This document shows, piece after piece, positions 7,165-12,433 of a DNA stretch of 12,433 bases. This DNA is from Thermoplasmata archaeon (GTDB lineage: Archaea > Thermoplasmatota > Thermoplasmata > Thermoplasmatales > Thermoplasmataceae). Under the pieces are notes generated by a model. That model was not told the origin of the DNA and ran no database searches. It worked only from the letters and a program-made list of their open reading frames with translations. The DNA lies in contig JAJZIN010000017.1 of assembly GCA_021810575.1 (NCBI GenBank), positions 1 to 12,433 on the forward strand. The letters are read 5' to 3'. Positions within the stretch are counted from its first letter, which is position 1. The number at the start of each line of letters is the position of its first letter. A program made the translations under genes and the position numbers.

Positions 7165-7215
7165 TTATCATCCTGCAGAGTGGAACTAAGAAAGATAAGA
7201 ATTGGAGATAGGGTG

Positions 7216-7869
7216 ATGGAACTTGGTTCAGAACTTATTGAAGCCACGGTAATAGAAAGAAAAAACCGCTTTCTGGTGGAAGTGGAGTCTTCAGGCAGAA
7301 TTTTGGATGTTCATCTCCATGATCCTGGGAGACTCAAAGAGCTGATTTTTCCAGGTTCTACTGTGAATATCAGGAAAACTAAAGGAGCAAAGACATCATT
7401 TTCCATTACATCTGCAGTTCTGGATGGTGAGGAAATATTGCTTGACACAAGATTTCATAATGGGATCGCAGAGTTTTTTATTAATGGAAATTTCCGCAGG
7501 GAGGTGACACATGGTGATTCGAGATATGACTTCGCCATAGAAAATGGATATGTTGAAGTGAAGGGTTGCTCCATGCAATTGAATGAATATGTAATTTTTC
7601 CCGATGCGCCAACAATGAGAGGTGCAAAACATATCCGGAATCTGACAAAAATGAAGAAGGAAGGAAAAGATACAAATCTTATTTTTCTCCTGTTTCGTAA
7701 GAATACAAAATTCTTCTATCCAAATAAAGTGACAGACCCCCTATTTGCAGACGCATTTTTTGAAGCTGTATCAACAGGTGTGGGTATGATATTTCCAAGA
7801 TTCTCAATGAAAGGAGGAGATATTTTCTTCGAAGGCATGAACAGACTCGGGGAGAACCCTTTCCATTGA
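7216..7869 (+). CDS. sfsA: SfsA-family protein (putative DNA/RNA nuclease)
   Basis: SfsA was named for stimulating maltose use in E. coli; the family has a restriction-endonuclease-like core and an N-terminal OB-like fold, and its cellular role is poorly defined. In this 217-residue product the N-terminal part shows IEATVIERKNRFLVEVE and DVHLHDPGRLKELIFPG (31-47). The nuclease-like core has GDSRYDFAIENGYVEVKG (100-117), with the D...ExK arrangement Asp105, Glu114, Lys116. The family signature FPDAPTMRGAKHIRNL follows (128-143). The ATG at 7216 is chosen because GGAG (7204-7207) lies 8 bases upstream and family members begin at this point. A GTG at 7180 in the same frame would add 12 residues and would fit a leaderless transcript. 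It is alone on its strand, divergent from the CBS-glyS unit. Confidence 0.9.
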   Translation: MELGSELIEATVIERKNRFLVEVESSGRILDVHLHDPGRLKELIFPGSTVNIRKTKGAKTSFSITSAVLDGEEILLDTRFHNGIAEFFINGNFRREVTHGDSRYDFAIENGYVEVKGCSMQLNEYVIFPDAPTMRGAKHIRNLTKMKKEGKDTNLIFLLFRKNTKFFYPNKVTDPLFADAFFEAVSTGVGMIFPRFSMKGGDIFFEGMNRLGENPFH

Positions 7870-7875
7870 TTTGGG

Positions 7876-7881
7876 TTTTTT
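7876..7881 (+). terminator. Oligo-T terminator after sfsA
   Basis: Six consecutive T residues follow GGG seven bases after the sfsA stop codon. Runs of T on the coding strand are the usual intrinsic termination signal in archaea and do not need a hairpin. Confidence 0.5.
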
Positions 7882-7956
7882 CACTCGATTTAAAAAGCCA
7901 TTAACCTTTGGTTGTCTACAATACTACATTTCATCATACTCTACCTTGATTGATTC

Positions 7957-7970
7957 CATATGTACATATG
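7957..7970. repeat. 14-bp perfect palindrome in the sfsA-reductase gap
   Basis: CATATGTACATATG is its own reverse complement. It sits in the 259-base gap 7870-8128, well upstream (about 130 bases) of the reductase promoter. No convincing gene is visible in this gap: the longest frame there begins with TTG, has no SD and encodes no motif I recognise. The palindrome may be an operator or simply chance in A/T-rich DNA. Confidence 0.5.
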
Positions 7971-8086
7971 ATCCATATTTAGTTCCAATTGTTGAACAGA
8001 AGATGATTGTTTATTATAAATTTCAGGAATCATCATTCCATGATTACTTCACTTCTTAAAATATATGTAACTGATCGAATTAAAAA

Positions 8087-8097
8087 ATATTTAAAAG
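8087..8097 (+). promoter_or_regulatory. TATA box of the geranylgeranyl reductase gene
   Basis: ATATTTAAAAG is a good TATA-like element. Transcription should begin around 8115-8118, leaving a leader of about a dozen bases that holds AAAGGA (8117-8122) six bases before the ATG at 8129. Unlike the other lead genes here, this one therefore seems to have a short leader with an SD. Confidence 0.55.
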
Positions 8098-8128
8098 TTA
8101 TCAAATATACAGTTCAAAAGGAATTAGT

Positions 8129-9574
8129 ATGTCGGTTAAAAACGATTATGATTTAATTGTAGCTGGAGCGGGTCTGGCTGGAACTCTGGCCGCAACAATG
8201 GCTGCAAGGGGCGGAGTATCGGTTCTACTTGTTGACAGAAACGAAGAGAAAAATGTAGGAAGAAAAACAAACTGGGGATGGACCTGCGGTGACGCGGTTG
8301 CAGCATCCCATATAGATTATATCCAGGAAAACCTTGACGTAAAGTTTTCAAGCCCTGAACTTGACCTGCCGGTGGACGGTGTTATGGCTCTGTCCCCCGA
8401 CCTTAACTCCAGATATCCATTTGATGGAAAGGGATTTTCACTGAACAGACCAGTATTTGAAAGGAAGCTTCTTTCAATTGCAAGGGGTGAGAAAATTGAT
8501 TACATATCTAAATTCGAGGTCACAGGGCCTATAGTTGAGGATGGTTTCATTAAGGGAATAACTGGCAGGGATCAGGACGGAAAGAATGTTGAATACAGGT
8601 CAAAGATAGTTATCGATTCCCTCGGTGTATCAACGGTTTTGAGAAGAAAGTTACCTGAAAATAATTTTGTTGACAGAATGGTTGACATAGATGATATAGA
8701 GAGCACAGGGAGATACATATATAATTTTGAACTTGAAAAAGAGGATTCAAATTATTATGATAGCAGGTATGCCCTGATACATCTTAATAATGAACTTGCT
8801 CCAGGCGGATATGGCTGGGTATTCCCGAAGTCAAACGGCAAGGTGAACATCGGACTGGGAGTTCAGAAAAAGGCCCTTGATATAAGAAACAAGAAAATGG
8901 GAAGAAATGACAATTTACAGACCCTTATTGACAACTATGTAAAGTGGCTTCCAAATTTCAAAAACCTCAGGGTTGATGACACGGACAGTAATGGAAAGGG
9001 TATATGGTCAGTTCCTGTTAGAAGGCAGATGGAAAGCCTTGTCTACAATGGTTACATGGGTGCTGGAGATAGCATGACCATGCCCAATCCAATCAGCGCA
9101 GGCGGTATAGGACCGGCACTGATCGCAGGTGTTATTGCAGGCAGAAATGCAGCCCAGTCCATATCAAAAGGAGATGTATCAGTATCCGGTCTCTGGAACT
9201 ATAATCTTGATTTCAATGAGAAATATGGAATGAAGATGGCCGGAATGGAGGTTTTCAGGATTTATTTGCAATCTGTAAACAATGAAATTCTCAACTACGG
9301 CATGAAAACGTTCTTAACCAAGAAAGAAGCCAGTGACCTCACGGTTGGAATGATCCCCGAGCTTTCTCTAGCCGGGAAAGCCAAGATGATAATAAAGGGA
9401 ATGAAGAACATGAACGCATTCTCAAATCTTGTTTATACAGTCAGGAAGATGAATGAAATGAACAAGATATATGAAAACTACCCGAAAACTCCAAAGGACT
9501 TTGATGCGTTCAAGGAGAGGGTTGTGAAGGAGATAGAGAACACAAAGAAGAGATTTCCAACTTCACCTCTCTGA
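8129..9574 (+). CDS. Geranylgeranyl reductase family flavoprotein (archaeal lipid saturation), long form
   Basis: A 481-residue FAD enzyme of the geranylgeranyl reductase family, which reduces the double bonds of isoprenoid chains in archaeal membrane lipids or related prenyl compounds. The N-terminal FAD loop is DLIVAGAGLAGTLAATMAARG (8-28; GxGxxG at 13-18). The family motif CGDAV starts at Cys53. Substrate-region signature GGYGWVFPKSNGKVNIGLG spans 226-244, and the second FAD motif GAGDSMTMPNPISAGGIG spans 311-328. After about residue 355 it continues with a C-terminal extension (SGLWNYNLDFNEKYGMKMA ... NYPKTPKDFDAF). The same layout occurs in the about 450-residue Sulfolobus acidocaldarius enzyme as I recall it, and not in the about 400-residue Thermoplasma acidophilum one. 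The start has an SD six bases upstream. Transcribed alone, convergent with carB. The exact substrate (phospholipid, geranylgeranyl diphosphate or quinone side chain) is not decided by sequence. Confidence 0.9.
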   Translation: MSVKNDYDLIVAGAGLAGTLAATMAARGGVSVLLVDRNEEKNVGRKTNWGWTCGDAVAASHIDYIQENLDVKFSSPELDLPVDGVMALSPDLNSRYPFDGKGFSLNRPVFERKLLSIARGEKIDYISKFEVTGPIVEDGFIKGITGRDQDGKNVEYRSKIVIDSLGVSTVLRRKLPENNFVDRMVDIDDIESTGRYIYNFELEKEDSNYYDSRYALIHLNNELAPGGYGWVFPKSNGKVNIGLGVQKKALDIRNKKMGRNDNLQTLIDNYVKWLPNFKNLRVDDTDSNGKGIWSVPVRRQMESLVYNGYMGAGDSMTMPNPISAGGIGPALIAGVIAGRNAAQSISKGDVSVSGLWNYNLDFNEKYGMKMAGMEVFRIYLQSVNNEILNYGMKTFLTKKEASDLTVGMIPELSLAGKAKMIIKGMKNMNAFSNLVYTVRKMNEMNKIYENYPKTPKDFDAFKERVVKEIENTKKRFPTSPL

Positions 9575-9583
9575 ACATTGAAA

Positions 9584-9600
9584 TTTTTTATTATTCTTTT
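9584..9600 (+). terminator. T-rich terminator after the reductase gene
   Basis: TTTTTT (9584-9589) followed by more T-rich sequence begins ten bases after the TGA stop. It runs into the last codons of carB on the other strand. The two genes converge with only 16 bases between stop codons. On the minus strand the same stretch is A-rich, so carB must terminate elsewhere. Confidence 0.5.
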
Positions 9601-12433
9601 AAGATGAATTCCCAGATGTACTGGTTATTTATCAATGGTATCTTTTTAAGATCTGCAATGTGTGAAATCTCCTTCCTTAAATGACTTTCTGTACTGCAGA
9701 TCACATTTATATTACCTGAAGAGTTTATAATACCAGTAGCTTCTTCCTCCGTCAATTCCTTTATTTCATCACCATCAATAAGCGTGATCCGCTGGCGGTC
9801 ATAAAATATGTATTCTTCAGACCTAATCCTTAGAAATGATTTAATCCTGTCCTTAAGAATGTCAATAGTTGGTGCCCTTACCATTGCCTCCCCGGTAGAT
9901 CTCATTTCGGCAGAAAGCATATAGTCGCTTTCGTGAAACCTGTTAAAGGGGAATACTGGTATCTTTGCTGCATAATCCTTCACATCTATGTCAATAGTGG
10001 TATTGCTCCGACCAAGGATCATTGCGATCCCATTTTCAACCCAGTTTACTCCTGACCATTTACTTATAAATGGAACAGTTCTGCTTGCCCGTGCATTCAG
10101 CTCAATAACATACAGCAGACCATCCTTTTCCATGAACTGTATATTTGTGAATCCACTAATGGAGTAAAAATCAAGAAACTTCTCAGCAATAACCTTCATC
10201 CTCGTTTCAAGTTCCTTATCCGGTATGTCCGGACCGCAAATTGCCATAGAGTCCCCGGAGTGAATTCCAGCGGGTTCAATCTGTTTCAATATGCCTGCAA
10301 TCATAAGCTGCTTACTACTGCTTATGAAATCCAGATCATATTCTGTGGCTCCTTCAAGCAACTCAGAAATCAGTAATGGAAATTTTACAGTACTACTTTT
10401 CAGTTTATTTATGAAGGTTTCAATATCCCCAGGGGATCTGCTCACAAACATGGAAGACCCACCTATTATGAAGCTGCCCCTTATTATTACCTTGTTCTGC
10501 AATAATTCTGATTTTTCTCTTACTTCTTCACCGCTGAACGCCTCATGCCATTTAGCCTGAGCTATACCCAGATGATCAAGGTCCCTGGAAAATGTTGACC
10601 TATTCTCAATTCTTGCTATGGATGAGGGTTTTGTTCCCATAATTATATCCTCACCGTATATCTTCCCAATTTCGTATGCCATGTTCTGCCCGGTCTGCCC
10701 GGAGAACTGTATGATTATTCCAGCTGGCCTTCTTTTTTCAATTATTCCACTTACATATTCCAGTGTGAGAGGATCAAAATAGAGTTCATCTGATGTGTTA
10801 AAATCGGTGGATACGGTTTCCGGGTTTGAATTTATCATGAGTGATCTGTAGCCAAATTTCTTCAGTGCCTGTATAGCCTTTACAGAACTGTAATCAAATT
10901 CAAGACCCTGTCCAATCCTGTTTGGGCCAGAGCCAAGAATCAATACTGAATCTTTCCTCCTTGGACCACACTCATCGTCCTCATAATACGTTGAATACAG
11001 GTATTTTGTCTTTGAACTGAATTCGGAGGAAGATGAATCTATCATCCTGAAACTTGGAAAGAGACCAGCTTTCTTCCTCATTAAGAGGATTTCAGACTCG
11101 TTTATTCCAGTTTTCCATGAAATTATTCTGTCAGGATATCCATATCTTTTCAGTTCCGGCAGGTATTCTTCAAGATTTACTACAGACTTTCCGAGAAATT
11201 TGAACATATTAGATAACCTTTGGACTATTTCTATCTGCCAGCCTGTCAGTGTTGCTATCAGATTGAGGTCCATCTCCTGATTCATTGCAGATATTACATA
11301 TCCAAGCCTCTTCCAGTTTGCCTGTTTTAAATTATTCAGGATTTCATCCTCATCTACTTCTGAGAAATATCTGCTGAAATCAATTTCTGTAGCTGCTACA
11401 GCCTTGAGAAAAGCCTCTTCGAAAGATCTTCCTATCCCCATGGCTTCTCCTGTAGATTTCATGGATATTCCTATGGAACCTGAATCAGTGAATTTTCCAA
11501 CAGGCCATATGGGAATCTTAACTATTACATAATCCATTGATGGCTCAAAGGAAGCAGAGGTATTTTCAGTTATGGGATTTGAAATTGAAACCAAAGAATC
11601 TCCCAGAATTACCATGGTTGCAACCTTTGCAATTGGATAACCACTCGCCTTGGAAGCAAGGGCAGAAGATCTGGAAGTACGCGGGTTTATTTCCACAACA
11701 AAGAAATTTCCACTTTCCACGTCAACTGCAAATTGAACATTGCAGGCTCCAACAATTCCGACTATGTCCGCTATATTCAATGCTGTCTTCCTCATCCTCT
11801 GGTGAATATTATCTGGAATCGTCAGGGATGGTGTTACCACAATACTTTCTCCCGTATGTACTCCCATTGGATCAATATTTTCCATGTTGCATATCATTAT
11901 GCTGTTCCCGGAATTGTCCCTGATAACCTCATATTCCATTTCAATAAGGCCCAGCAGGGACTTCTCAATGTCCACTGACTCCTGGGCTGAATCAGAAAAT
12001 ATTTCCTCCAGGACCTGGACCAGTTCTGATCTGTCCTTAATTATCTTGCCTGATAACCCGCCCAGCGAAAAAGAGGTCCTGAGGATGACCGGAAAGAAGT
12101 CAATTTCTGCGGCTATTTTTCCATAATCACTTCTTTTTAGAGAAATAGACCAGGGTATTGCTATGCCGTTTTTTTCCATTACAGAATGAAATAACTCCCT
12201 GTCTTCAGCGATTCTTATGGATTCAGGTTGAGTTCCAAGGATTTCCACATTTTTTTCTTTCAGGAAACCATTGTTATGCAGCTCCATTACAAGATTCAGT
12301 GCGGTCTGCCCCCCCATTGATCCAATTATGTGCGTTACTCCTTCTGTTTCAATTATACGCTCTGCATTTTCCCTGTTTATGGGTTCAATGTATACCTTAT
12401 CTGCATTGTAGTTATCTGTTTGGATTGTTGCCG
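9591..12433 (-). CDS. carB: Carbamoyl-phosphate synthase large subunit (5' end beyond window; shortened C-terminal domain)
   Basis: CarB makes carbamoyl phosphate from ammonia (supplied by CarA from glutamine), bicarbonate and two ATP for pyrimidine and arginine synthesis. The visible 946 residues start at ATIQTDNYNADKVYIEP, so about 50 N-terminal residues lie outside; the ATG at 12317 is internal (SMGGQTALN motif). The first ATP-grasp half has NIDPMGVHTGESIVVTPS and VEINPRTSRSSALASK. An oligomerisation segment follows, with MIDSSSSEFSSKTKYLYSTY. The second half opens LILGSGPNRIGQGLEFDYSS and NPETVSTDFNTSDELYF, and has EPAGIHSGDSM and IELNARASRTVPF. After MRSTGEAM only about 95 residues remain, against roughly 140 in E. 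coli, and the usual nucleotide-binding motifs of the C-terminal regulatory domain are not recognisable. Two glycine-loop prolines are replaced (RTSFSLGG, RGSFIIGG). carA would be expected upstream, outside the window. Confidence 0.96.
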   Translation of the reverse strand, partial: ATIQTDNYNADKVYIEPINRENAERIIETEGVTHIIGSMGGQTALNLVMELHNNGFLKEKNVEILGTQPESIRIAEDRELFHSVMEKNGIAIPWSISLKRSDYGKIAAEIDFFPVILRTSFSLGGLSGKIIKDRSELVQVLEEIFSDSAQESVDIEKSLLGLIEMEYEVIRDNSGNSIMICNMENIDPMGVHTGESIVVTPSLTIPDNIHQRMRKTALNIADIVGIVGACNVQFAVDVESGNFFVVEINPRTSRSSALASKASGYPIAKVATMVILGDSLVSISNPITENTSASFEPSMDYVIVKIPIWPVGKFTDSGSIGISMKSTGEAMGIGRSFEEAFLKAVAATEIDFSRYFSEVDEDEILNNLKQANWKRLGYVISAMNQEMDLNLIATLTGWQIEIVQRLSNMFKFLGKSVVNLEEYLPELKRYGYPDRIISWKTGINESEILLMRKKAGLFPSFRMIDSSSSEFSSKTKYLYSTYYEDDECGPRRKDSVLILGSGPNRIGQGLEFDYSSVKAIQALKKFGYRSLMINSNPETVSTDFNTSDELYFDPLTLEYVSGIIEKRRPAGIIIQFSGQTGQNMAYEIGKIYGEDIIMGTKPSSIARIENRSTFSRDLDHLGIAQAKWHEAFSGEEVREKSELLQNKVIIRGSFIIGGSSMFVSRSPGDIETFINKLKSSTVKFPLLISELLEGATEYDLDFISSSKQLMIAGILKQIEPAGIHSGDSMAICGPDIPDKELETRMKVIAEKFLDFYSISGFTNIQFMEKDGLLYVIELNARASRTVPFISKWSGVNWVENGIAMILGRSNTTIDIDVKDYAAKIPVFPFNRFHESDYMLSAEMRSTGEAMVRAPTIDILKDRIKSFLRIRSEEYIFYDRQRITLIDGDEIKELTEEEATGIINSSGNINVICSTESHLRKEISHIADLKKIPLINNQYIWEFILKE

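Noticed and set aside
7871..8059. 62-codon plus-strand frame in the gap after sfsA
   Set aside because: It begins with TTG directly after the sfsA stop, has no SD, runs through the oligo-T terminator and shows no recognisable domain.
7025..8128. tRNA, C/D box RNA or riboswitch in the larger gaps
   Set aside because: I looked for T-loop GGTTCGA-type, RUGAUGA/CUGA box and long paired elements in the gaps and saw none that were convincing.
12315..12317. ATG at 12317 as the true start of carB
   Set aside because: The same frame stays open to the window edge and encodes the CarB sequence ATIQTDNYNADKVYIEP, so this Met is internal.
1..12433. Mobile element, CRISPR array or defence system
   Set aside because: No transposase, integrase, spaced repeats, terminal inverted repeats or known defence protein motifs; all large frames are housekeeping or metabolic genes.

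Overview
This window reads as ordinary chromosomal DNA from an AT-rich archaeon, most likely a member of the Thermoplasmatales or a close relative. The archaeal calls rest on RadA recombinase with its helix-hairpin-helix domain, class II (archaeal) GAPDH, a PAC2-family proteasome assembly chaperone, archaeal-type SepF, a COG2150-type HTH-ACT protein, an alpha2-type glycyl-tRNA synthetase and a geranylgeranyl reductase for archaeal lipids. Several operon-leading genes have a TATA-like box about 25 bases before the start codon and no Shine-Dalgarno sequence, which suggests leaderless transcripts. Genes inside operons have SD motifs. The order-level placement is an inference from gene style, not a proven identification.

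Layout: (1) 1-3664, minus strand: a compact five-gene operon transcribed toward base 1, in the order PAC2 proteasome chaperone, gap, radA, HTH-ACT protein, sepF (cut by the left edge). Gaps are 10, -1, 13 and 13 bases, and the presumed promoter is a perfect 23-bp dyad that contains the TATA box. (2) 3817-4500, minus: a lone GT2 (DPM1-like) glycosyltransferase. (3) 4676-7024, minus: a two-gene unit, a four-CBS-domain protein followed by glycyl-tRNA synthetase. (4) 7025-7215: a divergent promoter region with several short dyads. (5) 7216-7869, plus: sfsA. (6) 7870-8128: a 259-base gap with a terminator, a palindrome and the promoter of the next gene. (7) 8129-9574, plus: a long-form geranylgeranyl reductase. 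(8) 9591-12433, minus: carB, convergent with the reductase, with its N-terminus beyond the right edge.

Functionally the window mixes protein quality control, gluconeogenic carbon flow, recombination, amino-acid-responsive regulation, cell division, translation, lipid saturation and pyrimidine/arginine precursor synthesis. There are no mobile elements, CRISPR arrays, rRNA or tRNA genes that I can see, and no gene-free stretch longer than 300 bases. I found no new multi-gene system. The points most worth checking are the dyad on the TATA box of the five-gene operon, the C-terminal Ile-Tyr-Arg (HbYX) tail of the PAC2 protein, and the shortened C-terminal regulatory domain of CarB.
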